DNA of 64,000 nucleotides from CAVVDT01 sp963747005 (GCA_963747005.1 CAVVDT010000008.1:744001-808000), one strand, 5' to 3'; shown: positions 7,777-17,445, counted from the first letter of the stretch. Notes: a model not told the origin generated them from the letters alone. Numbers and translations are program-made.

Positions 7777-8783
7777 AAGCGTTCGCGGAAATGTCAGAGC
7801 CGATCATAATTACGAACATCCAAGAACTCCAGAAAATCGCCAACGACCCAACAGCGGGATACGTTCTCGGCGCTAACATCGACGCGGCCGACTTCCACTT
7901 CACCCCCATCAGCAAATTTTCTGGTGTTCTCGATGGCCAAGGATATAGCATCGAAAATCTAACTGTCATTGGTTCAAACGCTGGGTTGTTCGGAAAAATT
8001 CTGCCAAACGGCACGGTTAGAAATTTTGCATTGAACAACGTAACAATCTCCGGCACCGATGTTGGTTCCCTTGCGCGAGAAAATGACGGGCTAGTCCAGT
8101 CTATTTCTGTTTCTGGAGAAGTTTCTGGCGATGCTCAACATGCAGTAGGTGGACTAGTAGGGCAGAATTTTGGGCAAATCGAATCCTGTCATTCTTCCGT
8201 ATATATTAGATCAAACGGAAACTACTCTGGCGGTCTTGTTGGTGTCAATTTATCAACGGGACATATAAGCAGTTCAAGCTTCACCGGGACTGTTTATGGC
8301 TTTTTTTCATCGTATTCTACCCATTCCGTAGGAGGGCTTGTAGGTGATAATGCCGGCACTATTTCGCAAAGTTTCTCAACAGCCGACGTCCGCGGTAGTG
8401 ATGATGTCGGCGGTCTTGTCGGCTTCACCGGCGGTCAAATCAGCGACTGCTATGCTACAGGCGACGTGTCTGGTGGCTACTTTGTGGGCGCCCTAGCAGG
8501 TGTCAATGGTGGGACTATCGAGACTTCGTATGCAACAGGTCTAGTACCAGGTGGAACATACGTTGGAGGACTCGTCGGATATGCGCTCTCCGTAGGTGGT
8601 ACGGAAACGAACTCCTATTGGGACATGAAAACGACAGGGCAACAACACAACTCTGGCGGAGGCGTGGGTGAAACCACTGTACAACTCCAGTCGGGCGTGT
8701 TGCCGGGTGGTTTCGATCCGGCGATATGGGGCGCAGAATCAGAGAATTTACCCATTTCTTTTAGACAATCGCCCGCTTCGTGA
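7752..8783 (+). CDS. GLUG-repeat adhesin-type segment (part of broken multidomain protein)
   Basis: The 343-codon frame is packed with GLUG motifs: HAVGGLVGQNFGQIESC, YSGGLVGVN, SVGGLVGDNAGTISQSF, DVGGLVGFTGGQISDCYATG, YVGGLVGYA. The leader IITNIQELQKIANDPTAGYVL and FSGVLDGQGYSIENLTVIG is the standard entry into such domains. GLUG proteins are usually extracellular adhesins or autotransporter passengers built as right-handed beta-helices. Base composition is lower in G+C than the flanking FG-GAP and RTX parts, suggesting a separate origin for this module. Near 8735-8755 the frame should switch to give YPFLLDNRPLRDPWVFDY, leading straight into the lipase segment, so the 3' end of this ORF is probably a frameshift artefact or lesion. 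Confidence 0.6.
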   Translation: MARDPQFLKAFAEMSEPIIITNIQELQKIANDPTAGYVLGANIDAADFHFTPISKFSGVLDGQGYSIENLTVIGSNAGLFGKILPNGTVRNFALNNVTISGTDVGSLARENDGLVQSISVSGEVSGDAQHAVGGLVGQNFGQIESCHSSVYIRSNGNYSGGLVGVNLSTGHISSSSFTGTVYGFFSSYSTHSVGGLVGDNAGTISQSFSTADVRGSDDVGGLVGFTGGQISDCYATGDVSGGYFVGALAGVNGGTIETSYATGLVPGGTYVGGLVGYALSVGGTETNSYWDMKTTGQQHNSGGGVGETTVQLQSGVLPGGFDPAIWGAESENLPISFRQSPAS

Positions 8784-9399
8784 TCCCTGGGTATTCGATT
8801 ACAACCAGCCTGATGACTTGCTCCTGTTCGCGCATCTGGCGGTCGATGCCTATAACGGCACTGGCAATGCAGTCAACTCGCTGACTATCCGAGCCCCGCA
8901 AGGCTGGACGCCCATTTTGACGACGGACGACGACGGCGTGCCCAGCAGCGTTGATGGCGCCACCAGCACCGTCATCAATGCCATATTCGACACCTCGTCG
9001 GTGATCCGGGCATGCAAGCGACGGCCTACGAAGATCCAACCGGTCGGGTGGTCATTGCGTATCGAGGAACCGATGATGGACCTCTTCCCATCATTCATAC
9101 GCCAGCTCGAATTATTCAACACGTCGATTCCCCTTGGGTTAGGCCTTTCCGATGGCAACATAATCGAGGGGTTCCTTTTCAGGACGACATCCTATTTGCA
9201 GACGGCGCTGAATTTTTACGAGGCGGTCGTCAACTCCGGCATCGACCCGTCAAGGATTTCGTTCGCCGGCCATTCTCTTGGCGGCATGGCTGCTGGCTAT
9301 CTGGCCGGCATTACCGGCAGCCAGGGCATGATTTTCGCCTCTGGCCCGCAAAACGAATTCGTGCGGGATCTCGGCGCCAAAGGTGGTGCTTCCAAGTGA
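8756..9399 (+). pseudogene. class 3 lipase-like segment, frameshifted
   Basis: This is an alpha/beta-hydrolase of the class 3 lipase type often found at the front of RTX proteins. Frame 1 gives VFDYNQPDDLLLFAHLAVDAYNG and later ISFAGHSLGGMAAGYLAG, the nucleophile elbow with Ser in GHSLGG. Between them the correct reading moves to another frame from about 9012: GMQATAYEDPTGRVVIAYRGTDDG, the conserved strand with the oxyanion RGT motif. It returns to frame 1 before 9200. At least two indels are therefore needed inside this segment, plus one at its junction with the GLUG part. The catalytic Asp and His would lie further downstream and I cannot assign them. Confidence 0.65.
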
Positions 9400-10036
9400 C
9401 CTAGCCAAGTACGGCTTTTTGACGGGGGCACCGGACTACAGTGGACTTGTAAACACCCGCATCGATGGCGAAGTGCTTGGCGAGGCCGTCAAATTGGCCA
9501 AGGCCGCCACGCTGACAGCGTTCTTTGTTTCATTGGGTGCCAGCCAACTCGAAGCGGCGGCACTGGCCGCCTACGCATATGCGCGTTGGGGAGATGCCAA
9601 AGTGGAAGGCATGCCCTTGCTACCCGAACTCGACGCGGGCTCGGGCAGCAATCTAGGTCCATTCAGTCTGCACTCGATGCCGCTGCATGAACTGATCCTC
9701 TATGCGGACTATCAGCTGCACCTCGCCACTTACAAGGACGTGCCGGACTTTCTTGGCGCCTTCTTCAATGACCAGATTACGCAAAGTGCCGAAAACACCG
9801 TCGACCTGCATCCATATAAAGGTTCGTCCGGTAAGATGTTCACGGACATGGTGCTTTCGATCGATGACAGCACGCGGAATGTGCTGCAGCCGCTTCTGAT
9901 TGACGCCGAACAACAGTTGTCCCCCCTTGCCAATATACAATTTGGCGTGGTCGGACCTTCCCTCGGCTCCAGAGAATTTCTGTCCGCCCTCTCGCATCAT
10001 TTTGTCGAGATGGCGGCCGGGCGCTGTTGGAATTGA
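9383..10036 (+). pseudogene. middle segment of lipase/RTX protein (third frame)
   Basis: This 217-codon frame continues the lipase-like protein in another frame. It begins in overlap with the previous segment (LAKYGFLTGAPDYSGLVNTRIDGE) and carries LHSMPLHELILYADYQLHLA and NVLQPLLIDAEQQLSPLANI. HSMPLHE might include the lipase catalytic His, which is inference. Near 9990-10012 a further shift gives DGGRALLELTIDYSSAIG and enters the RTX segment. It has no start site of its own worth naming. Confidence 0.55.
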
Positions 10037-11832
10037 CCATCGACTACAGCAGCGCCATCGGCTTGTCGCATACGGGCACCAATTCCGAATGGCTGTCATT
10101 GAGGCTCGATACCTTCGGGCCGAATACCTCCACGCACGGCATCCAGGAAATCGCCGATCTCGTCATCGGCCTCATCGGTCGCGCACCAATCGACATTTTT
10201 GGCCTCCAGTTGACGGCCGACAGTCCCTACAAAACCCTTATCACGCAGGCACAGACTCTTTCGTTGATCTCCGATCCGGCCGGTAACGGAACGTTCCAAG
10301 GCACGAACGCCAACGACCTCGTGGTGGGAGCGGCGCTATCAGGTGGCAGGGGCGTGCTGGTGGATGGCGGCGGCGGCAACGATGTTGAGATCGGCAGCGC
10401 CAACAACGATACGCTCAAAGGAGGTTCGGGTGATAATCTGCTGGTCGGCGGGCTGGGTGATGATCGCTATGTCGCAAGCAGTGTAGCTGATGCGCACACG
10501 ACAGTCGCCGATCTCGGTGGCAATGATACGCTCTTCGCGCAAGGCGACATCAACGGCTACACGAAGCCTTCCTATCGTTTCGTGCAGAACGAGCTCTCGC
10601 TGGCCATTGGCAGCGATGGCGCGTCAGTCGACGTCCTCAACTACTACAGTGGTCCAGATTCGTTGGGCGTTGGCTACATCGAGACCATCCGCGACGGTAG
10701 TGGTCAGCTGTGGAAGCCGGCGACGATGCTGGAAAAAGCAGCGACCACCGTCTACCACAAGGTCAATAGCGTTGCCGCTGGTGTGAATGAGATCGTGACC
10801 ACGGCGGCCGATAGTGTCGATCACGTGGTCGGGACGTTAGGCGACTACGCCGGACGATTGGTTCACATCTTTGGCAGCTTCGGAGCGGAGGATTCAGTCA
10901 GGATCAATGGGTCAGCCATAGACGCCACCATGGTTCAGACCCATAAGGGCTCGCTTATCGTCGACATCGACACCAATCATGATGGCGTGACCGATGCATC
11001 GTTCACTCTTGAGGGCGATTACACCGGCTATCAGTTGGTGATTGCGACGGATGCCAAGGGCACGACCTTCCGTGTGGTCGGCAACCCCGACGTTGTGTTC
11101 GACCTGCATGGCAGCGACAGCGTCGACGACACCATCGACGGCACATCGGACGACGAGAAGATCGGCGGACTCGGTGGAAACGATCTTCTGAGAGGTCACC
11201 AAGGCACCGATCAACTTGATGGTGGTACGGGCAACGACACGCTGAACGGAGGTGTCGGTGATGACGTGATGTTCGGCGGCAAGGGCAACGATCTCTTCAT
11301 AGTCGATAGCGCCCAGGACATCGTGATCGAATATGGTGGCGAGGGTCACGATACTGTTCAATCGTCCGTCAGCTTTTCGCTCACGACCCAGGTTGAGGTT
11401 CTGAACCTGATCGGCAGTCACGACATTGATGGCACCGGCAATGCACTCAACAACAGGATAAAGGGGAATGCCGGCGCCAATCACCTCGACGGTGGCGACG
11501 GCAACGACACACTCATCGGAAACGACGGCAACGATACACTGCAAGGCGGCACCGGCGCCGACAGCCTCGATGGTGGCAGCGGAAGCGATACCGCCGACTA
11601 CTCGACCTCCGCTGCGGCAGTTGCCGTCAGCCTGTTGACCGGCAGCGGCAGCGGTGGAGACGCCGAGGGCGACACGCTCAGCGGCATCGAGAATATCACC
11701 GGCTCGTCCGGCGATGACAGCCTCACAGGCAACGGCGGGAACAATCTGCTCATCGGCAACGATGGCAATGACACCGTCTTTGGCGGTAGTGGAGACGATA
11801 CGCTTCAGGGGGGACCGGCAATGATGCCCTGA
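10027..11832 (+). pseudogene. RTX (hemolysin-type calcium-binding repeat) segment
   Basis: The frame contains blocks of nonapeptide GGxGxDxLx repeats, for example GGSGDNLLVGGLGDDRY, GGLGGNDLLRGHQGTDQLDGG and GGDGNDTLIGNDGNDTLQGG. These bind Ca2+ and fold as parallel beta-rolls outside the cell. Blocks are separated by non-repeat domains, notably about 10,500-11,140. Such proteins leave by a type I (TolC-ABC-HlyD) system using a C-terminal signal, which lies in the next ORF. The frame ends at 11832 with GGPAMMP because of a shift in a run of six G at about 11811-11816. A second shift in a run of G near 11838 is needed to re-enter the downstream frame. Confidence 0.75.
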
Positions 11833-11893
11833 CCGGGGGCTCGGCGCCGATAGCCTCGATGGTGGGGACGGTCACGACACGGCAGACTATTCC

Positions 11894-12958
11894 ATGTCCG
11901 CCGGCAGTGTGAGCGTTGATCTGGCCTCAGGTCTGGGCTCCGGTGGCGACGCGGCGGGCGATACCCTGGTCGGCATCGAGAATCTTGTCGGCTCCAGCTT
12001 AAGCGACAGCCTGTCAGGTGATGCATATGCAAATGTGCTCGAAGGTGGTCGCGGCAAAGATACGCTCCTGGGACAGGGCGGTGCTGATCACCTGGACGGT
12101 GGTCAGGGCAACGACCGGATGGTGGGCGGCGGCGGCGGCGATGTGCTGCAAGCCGGCGACGGCAACGACACTCTGTTGGGCGGCAACGGCAACGACACGC
12201 TGAGGGGGGACGGCGGAGCCGACCACCTGAACGGCAGTGCGGGCAATGACCGGATGGCAGGCAACGGTGATGCCGATTTCCTCAATGGCGGTGACGGCAA
12301 CGACACCCTGTTCGGCGGTGGCGGGGCCGACCATCTCGACGGCGGCAACGGGTTCGATCAGGCCGGCTATTACTATTCGGCCGCTGCCGTCACGGTGGAC
12401 CTCAGCACGGGGCATGGTTCGGGCGGCCTGGCGGAAGGCGATACCTTGAGCAACATCGAGGCGGTCTTCGGTTCCGACAAGTTCGGCGACACCCTCATTG
12501 GGCGTGCCGGGGTCGATGTCGGGTTGCACGGCAACGGTGGCGACGATTCCCTCAAAGGCCTCGACGGCAACGACTCGCTGTTCGGCGACAATGGTAACGA
12601 CACCCTCAAGGGCGGCTTCGGCGATGATGTGCTGAATGGTGGCAAAGGCGGCGATCAACTGATCGGCGGTGGCGGCAACGACAAGCTGATCGGCGGTGGT
12701 GGGCCCGACACCTTCGTCTTCACCGACGGTTTCGGCAACGACACCATCACCGACTTCGCCGGCGTCAACAAGGAGAAGATCGACCTCTCGGGTGTCAGCG
12801 GCATCACCGGCTTCGCCGACCTGGTCGCTAACCACCTGGAGGATCACGGCACGTTCGTGACGATCATCGACGGCACCGACTCGATCAGGCTCAATGGCGT
12901 CATCATGAGCCACATCGGTGATGGCTTGGCCTATTCAGCCGACGATTTCATCTTTTGA
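11894..12958 (+). pseudogene. C-terminal RTX repeats and type I secretion signal region
   Basis: This 354-codon continuation of the same protein has repeats such as GGRGKDTLLGQGGADHLDGG and GGDGNDTLFGGGGADHLDGG. It contains two ADYS/AGYY-type inter-repeat modules (VSVDLASGLGSGGDAAGDTL and VTVDLSTGHGSGGLAEGDTL). It ends with GPDTFVFTDGFGNDTITDF and a hydrophobic/Asp-rich tail finishing DDFIF, the usual C-terminal region of type I secreted RTX proteins. It has no proper start and depends on upstream frames. No type I secretion genes are found beside it; the HlyD/ABC genes at 50-55 kb belong to a different drug-exporter type. Confidence 0.7.
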
Positions 12959-13153
12959 CGAGGCCATTTCAGCAGACGATCGAACTGCCGCCTCACCACC
13001 CGCACAAGGGATCACCAGGTCCACAAGCCTCTGGACCATCCACCGGCTTCTGGACCAGCTTGTGCACCATATTTCAGGACAACGAGAGGCTAAGCGGGAC
13101 GCCGAAGTTGATTGGCAGATGACCATGTGATTTGCCCGCATGGTTCACAAGGT

Positions 13154-13540
13154 CTAGAAGGCGGACAAGTCCCGCACAATGGCAAGCGGAATGGGGATAC
13201 GCGTGGCGGACCGGGCAAGGACAGCAAACCTAGTATCCTCATTGTGTAAAAATTCAAAAATTGGCGGGCATCGCCGCAACCAATAACAAAGAAATCCAGC
13301 ATTTTTGAAATGGTCGAACTCTCCACCACTAAATTCTTTGTTTGACGAATAGTTTAAATCTCTTACCCATCTATAATGAGCCTGCGCTATCCAATAGTCA
13401 GATAGAGCCGGATATACCGGCTCCATATTATATACGATATGCTGAAACTGATGGTGAATGAATTGACGGAACCATTCACTGTCGTTTATCATCAGTTCGA
13501 ATAAATCTTTCCGCTCACAGCGAAATTCCGGAAGAGACAC
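13154..13540 (-). CDS. hypothetical protein, 128 aa
   Basis: The protein is Trp/Tyr/His-rich (NDSEWFRQFIHHQFQHIV, LSDYWIAQAHYRWVRDLNY, KEFSGGEFDHFKNAGFLCYW) and predicted soluble, with no signal peptide or membrane segment. The composition looks like a true globular protein rather than chance ORF. The GTG start at 13540 follows a purine-rich GGGGGA. It is preceded in the same orientation by a 59-residue gene with 54 bases between them, so the two probably form a transcription unit. I do not recognise the family. It lies between the broken RTX gene and a truncated glycosyltransferase, so it may be island cargo. A toxin or immunity role is possible but unsupported. Confidence 0.55.
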   Translation of the reverse strand: MSLPEFRCERKDLFELMINDSEWFRQFIHHQFQHIVYNMEPVYPALSDYWIAQAHYRWVRDLNYSSNKEFSGGEFDHFKNAGFLCYWLRRCPPIFEFLHNEDTRFAVLARSATRIPIPLAIVRDLSAF

Positions 13541-13550
13541 AATTTATCCC

Positions 13551-13566
13551 CCACGCTCTCGCGTGG
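13551..13566 (-). promoter_or_regulatory. hairpin with GNRA-type loop before the GTG start of the 128-aa gene
   Basis: On the minus strand CCACGC-GAGA-GCGTGG forms a perfect 6-bp stem with a GAGA tetraloop (GNRA class), immediately followed by the GGGGGATAAATT that serves as ribosome binding region for the GTG at 13540. There is no U-run, so it is not an ordinary terminator. It could influence translation or RNA stability of the downstream gene. Confidence 0.35.
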
Positions 13567-13594
13567 CAAAAACAAAGGTTGCCACCGACTGGAT

Positions 13595-13774
13595 TTAGAT
13601 TTGGGCAGCTCTCTCTTGTGCTGCCTTAATGTCTTCTTCCGTATAGACAGATTCATCCACGTTTGGCAAGCGGTTGGGATGGTAGTGGTCTCCGTTTGCA
13701 TCCACGGCCTTCTTGAAAAGTTCGGCGCCGACCAATTTAGGTTCAGCCTTCTTTTCAGTTTGTCCGTTTGCCAT
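13595..13774 (-). CDS. small hydrophilic protein, 59 aa
   Basis: The ATG at 13774 is preceded at good spacing by GAGGG. The frame also stays open further upstream, but that extension has no ribosome binding site. The product is strongly charged: MANGQTEKKAEPKLVGAELF, later YHPNRLPNVDESVYTEEDIK and AAQERAAQI. It has no Cys, Trp or membrane segment. It probably forms an operon with the 128-aa gene downstream. The family is unknown to me; the size and charge would fit an antitoxin- or chaperone-like partner, but nothing in the sequence proves it. Confidence 0.5.
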   Translation of the reverse strand: MANGQTEKKAEPKLVGAELFKKAVDANGDHYHPNRLPNVDESVYTEEDIKAAQERAAQI

Positions 13775-14012
13775 TGTCGTACCCTCGCCGAGATGATTTC
13801 TAGCCGAACGCCAGTCGCCATTCACCATATATAATGGACGTTGGTCGTCGGGCGTTCCCCCCATGGTGGTCAATGCGACCATGAGACGCACGGTAACAGA
13901 ATTCGAAGATGACACAAGGATATTCAAGGTGGTTGAACTAACCCGTTGAAATTAGATTCAATTGTCAATCCAATTGGTTAGCGATGACAGGAACAACACC
14001 CAAATATATTCA

Positions 14013-14454
14013 TCATTGATTCGTCGCATTAAGCCGCCAGCGCGCCAAATCTCGTTCGCCCGTCTTCTCAACCACCCGCCGCCGCTCCAGATACGCCAAA
14101 TTCGCCCGCACCCGCCGCGCAATGATCGCCCGCGCTTCCGGCTGGCCGATGGCGTCGGCGACGGAATCCGCAATCGCAGACATGGACAGCGGCTCACCAT
14201 CAGAGCGGCGCAGCGCGTCCAGAATGAGCCACCCCAACTCACCCTGTTTGAACAGGTGCAGCCGTGCAGCCTTGGCAGGCTTTATGGAACGCGGGTCAAA
14301 GTTGGGATCGAATAGCCGTAGCGTCGCGTCCAGGTGGGCGACTTCGGCCTTGACGGCCTTGACCTGTTTGTCGAAGCGATTTGAGTTGTGCCGACAGTTC
14401 GGCGCGTTTGGATTTGAGGGCGGCAAAAGCGTACTTGTTTCCGAGAGCGTTCAT
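14013..14454 (-). pseudogene. small coiled-coil/HTH-like island protein, frameshifted
   Basis: An ATG at 14454 starts MNALGNKYAFAALKSKRAEL followed by SAQLKS, a coiled-coil N-terminus. Near 14385 the reading must shift to give FDKQVKAVKAEVAHLDATLRL and FDPNFDPRSI. The rest (LHLFKQGELGWLILDALRRS, LSMSAIADSVADAI, RRVRANLAYLERRRVVEK) looks like a winged-helix domain and ends at 14013. Proteins of this layout are common, mostly unnamed, in alphaproteobacterial genomic islands next to transposons. A single indel separates the two halves, so the gene is a pseudogene or carries a sequencing error. Confidence 0.55.
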
Positions 14455-14485
14455 GCCCTCGGGGATAGCGACCAAGAGGCATTAC

Positions 14486-15520
14486 TCAATCGAAAAGTTG
14501 TGGCGTTTGCGCCATAATACCGCGGGTCAGCCAGTTCTCGGCCGGGTTGTAGAAGGCAAGCCGCGCCTGCAGGCAGGCGACGTTGGGTGGGGCGCCGGCC
14601 AGCAGCGCGGCGGCGTGCAGGAGCTGGCGAGGCTGGGGTATGTCCTCGGCATCTATGATGGCGACGAGGTCGCCGCGGGCGAACGCCAGGGCGTAATTGA
14701 GCGCCTTGGGCTTGGTCCGCGGCCCATAGCACGGCACGGTGAGCACCTCGTAGGGCGGTTCGAGCGCGAGGCGCGCCACGGCGCGACGGGTCGCGATGTC
14801 GCTTTCTTCCAGGATGAGCTTGATATCCAGCTTTTCCCGCGGGTAGCGGATCGCCTCAAGCCCGGCCATGAGCTGGTCGAGGACGGCCGTCTCGCGCACC
14901 AGCGGCACCAGCACGGTATAGACAGGCAAATCGGCGGGCGCCAGTCGTTCGGGTCTGAGGGCAGCCCGGCCCACTGGCGGCAGCAGGGAGAGAAGGCGCA
15001 GAGCTATGACGGCAAGAAAGCTCGCGGCCCCCAGGCCGGCCAGGCACAAGGCCATGGCCGCCGGCGCCGCGAGGCTTGCCGCCGCCAGCACCGCGAACGC
15101 CAGGCCGAAGATCAGGATTTGTCCGGGCATCAGGCGGCGGAGGGCGGAAAACCGCATGGCACGCTCAGACAGCCCCCATGTGGCCTCCTCGACGGCCGCC
15201 CGACCGAAGACGGCTTCGAGGGCGGCGGCGAGTTCTTTCGGCGGCACCTGCCCGATCACCGTCAGGCCCCGCGCCTCGGCCCGCCGTTCGGCCATGGCAT
15301 CGGCTGCCACATAGAACGTGCGTCCCGGTTCCCAGGCGATGGGCATATAGCGATATCTGAGGACCTCGGTCTCTTCCTCGGGCGTCAGCCGCCGCAACGC
15401 CGCGTGCAGATCGCGTCGTCCGAAGCGCAAATCGCGCGCCTCGCCATGGTGTGCGGCCTCGATGCGCCGCGTCTCGCTCGCGATGACCGTTGCCCCTGCC
15501 AATGGTCGCCCCACACGCAC
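14486..15520 (-). pseudogene. family 2 glycosyltransferase, membrane-bound, C-terminally truncated
   Basis: The order is an N-terminal GspE_N-like segment (LRRLTPEEETEVLRYRYMPI), two hydrophobic helices (LIFGLAFAVLAAASLAAPAA and a following one), then the start of a GT2 fold with YTVLVPLVRE, KLILEESD, TKPKALNYAL and the nucleotide-sugar site AIIDAEDIP. Intact relatives exceed 600 residues and carry further catalytic motifs plus C-terminal membrane helices for polysaccharide synthesis. Here similarity ends at NWLTRG and a stop follows ten codons later at 14486, next to the island-type gene above. The catalytic half is therefore missing and the product should be inactive. Confidence 0.7.
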
Positions 15521-15919
15521 CCGCCTGCGCCAGCACGACGACAGACAAGGTCAATAGAATTTCATATCCCGATACTTCCCTAATTGAAGCATCGAAATAT
15601 GGACCACCGCCCTCACCGCAATGCTTTCAAGCGATGCTGATTGGAACGGTAGTTTCTCTAACACCCCCGCAATTATTCCAGCACAGAGGTGGCGCAATTC
15701 AAAGTTGAATCTGAGGGAAGACTGAATATTTTCGCAGCATGCTGAGTTTTCTCGATTCGAGCCGCAACCATGGCTTGTTTTATACTATCTATAATTGCTA
15801 TTGCGCGACTTACAAGTTATGCGGGTGAAGATCGATGAGTCAGGGTGAGACGATTCCATTTATGGCGGCTATGGTCTAGGAAACCGTTGTCGGGGTGGTT
15901 TGTTGGGAAAGGGTTTTGC
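15521..15919. other. intergenic region between island edge and core genes
   Basis: These 399 bases show no protein-like frame. The right half is A+T-rich, with TATAAT at about 15788-15795 that could be a -10 box for the downstream solute-binding protein gene; no convincing -35 was found. The change from damaged accessory genes to intact high-G+C genes happens across this interval. Confidence 0.4.
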
Positions 15920-16795
15920 ATGCGGCGCCCGTCGCCCACCGGTCGGCTTCTTGCTTCGGTTCTCGCTATCATGGCCCTGGCGTTCGCCATGGCGTCGAAG
16001 GCGGCAGCGGTCGAACCCGCCGCCCCCGACAGCTACGCGGTGCCGCTGTTCCGCCATGTGGTTCCCGATGCCCCGCCGCCCGATGTGCGCAATCTCGGCG
16101 CGGTGCGCTTTCTGGCGGATGGTGATTTTCCCCCGTTCAGCTATCTCAACGCCAAGGGCGCGCTGGCCGGGTTCAATGTCGAACTGGCCGATGCGGTGTG
16201 CCGCGAATTGCGCCTGGCCTGTGAATTCGCCGTCAAGCCGTGGAAGGACATACCCGATGCGGTAGCGAACGGTGAAGGCGATGCGGCCATCGCCGGCATC
16301 AGGATGACGCCGCACAATGCCGAAAAACTGGATTTTAGCCGGCCCTTCTACCGCCCCATGGCGCGCTTTGCGGTGCGCTCCCAGTTCCGGGTGAAGCCGC
16401 CCTATGTGAGTACCCTTGCCGGCAAGCGCATCGGCGTCATGGCGGGCTCTGCCCATGAGGCTTGGCTCCGGGCGACCTTCGTCCATTCGAACATCCGCCC
16501 CTTCGCCACCCAGGTAGCGGCCATGGAAGCGTTGCGGACCGGGGCGATCGACGCCATGTTCGACGATGCCGTGCGCCTGATGTTCTGGATCGCCGGCTCC
16601 GAGGCCCGCGACTGTTGCCGTCTCACCGATGGCGCCTTTGTGGACGAGGCGACCTTCAGCCCGGCCATGACCATCGCCGTCAAGCGCGGCAACCACCAGC
16701 TCCTCAGGGCCCTCGACTATGGCCTCGACCGGCTGCAGCAGGACGGCATCTACGCCGCCATCTTCCGGCGCTATTTTCCGCAAAACCCATGGTGA
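15920..16795 (+). CDS. family 3 extracellular solute-binding protein (amino-acid type)
   Basis: This is a periplasmic binding protein of the ABC polar amino-acid family. The ATG at 15920 is chosen because GGGAAAGGG lies upstream and the translation then starts with a proper signal peptide (LLASVLAIMALAFAMASKAA). The mature part shows the family pattern VRFLADGDFPPFSYLNAKGAL, GFNVELADAVCREL, DAAIAGIRMTPHNAEKLDFS, GKRIGVMAGSAHEAW and a C-terminal AIFRRYF. No permease or ATPase genes are beside it, so it may feed a transporter encoded elsewhere or act as an orphan sensor subunit. Its stop overlaps the start of the next gene (alpha/beta hydrolase), suggesting co-transcription. Confidence 0.85.
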   Translation: MRRPSPTGRLLASVLAIMALAFAMASKAAAVEPAAPDSYAVPLFRHVVPDAPPPDVRNLGAVRFLADGDFPPFSYLNAKGALAGFNVELADAVCRELRLACEFAVKPWKDIPDAVANGEGDAAIAGIRMTPHNAEKLDFSRPFYRPMARFAVRSQFRVKPPYVSTLAGKRIGVMAGSAHEAWLRATFVHSNIRPFATQVAAMEALRTGAIDAMFDDAVRLMFWIAGSEARDCCRLTDGAFVDEATFSPAMTIAVKRGNHQLLRALDYGLDRLQQDGIYAAIFRRYFPQNPW

Positions 16796-17445
16796 AGGCT
16801 GCGGCCATGACGCAGCCGGTGCTCATCAACGGTCCGCAGAACGGTCCCTTTCTGGTGCTGGCTCACGCCTCGGGGTCGGGGATGGACTCACCCTTTATGG
16901 ACGCAATCGCCGCTGCCCTGGCCGGCCATGGCATTGCGGTTGCTCGTTTTGAATTTGCCTACATGGCGGCACGGCGTGACGGCGGAAAGCGCGCACCGCC
17001 GCCACCGGTCACCCGTCTGGAGGTTGAATACCGGGATTTTTTGAGGCAATTCCCCTTTCCCGCCATCGCCATCGGCGGCAAATCGCTGGGCGGGCGGGTG
17101 GCGAGCCGCATTGTTGACAGCCTGGGAGAGGGAGACCCGGCGCCGGGGCTGGTATGTCTGGGCTATCCGTTCCATCCGCCCGGCAAGCCCGAAGACTTGC
17201 GCACCGCTCATCTCGAGGACCTGCACTCGCCGGCCCTCATCGTGCAGGGCGAGCGTGATGCCTTTGGCGGGCGCGGCGAGGTCAAAGCCATGCACCTGTC
17301 ACCGAGCATCGACCTGCACTGGCTCGCCGACGGCGACCATTCGTTCGAACCGCGGAAAAAGTCGGGCGAAACGCTTGCCGGAAATCTGGCATCAGGCGCT
17401 GAGGCCGTTGCCCGGTTCCTGAAGGGACTTCAGTTGAGGGTCTGA
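16789..17445 (+). CDS. alpha/beta hydrolase, Tex30/KANL3-like family
   Basis: This is a small alpha/beta hydrolase of about 218 residues. LVLAHASGSGMDSPFM carries the oxyanion-hole type HASGSG. The nucleophile elbow is IGGKSLGGRVAS, the acid is probably Asp in IVQGERDAFG, and the catalytic His is in DGDHSFEP. This arrangement matches the widespread bacterial dienelactone-hydrolase-like group related to Tex30. The substrate is unknown. The ATG at 16789 overlaps the upstream gene; an alternative ATG lies at 16807. The 3' end overlaps the convergent terB-like gene by 16 bases. Confidence 0.8.
   Translation: MVKAAAMTQPVLINGPQNGPFLVLAHASGSGMDSPFMDAIAAALAGHGIAVARFEFAYMAARRDGGKRAPPPPVTRLEVEYRDFLRQFPFPAIAIGGKSLGGRVASRIVDSLGEGDPAPGLVCLGYPFHPPGKPEDLRTAHLEDLHSPALIVQGERDAFGGRGEVKAMHLSPSIDLHWLADGDHSFEPRKKSGETLAGNLASGAEAVARFLKGLQLRV

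Noticed and set aside
10360..12720. Regular short repeats that could be taken for a CRISPR array
   Set aside because: The repeats encode RTX nonapeptides with a codon-level period and variable sequence; there are no identical direct repeats separated by unique spacers.
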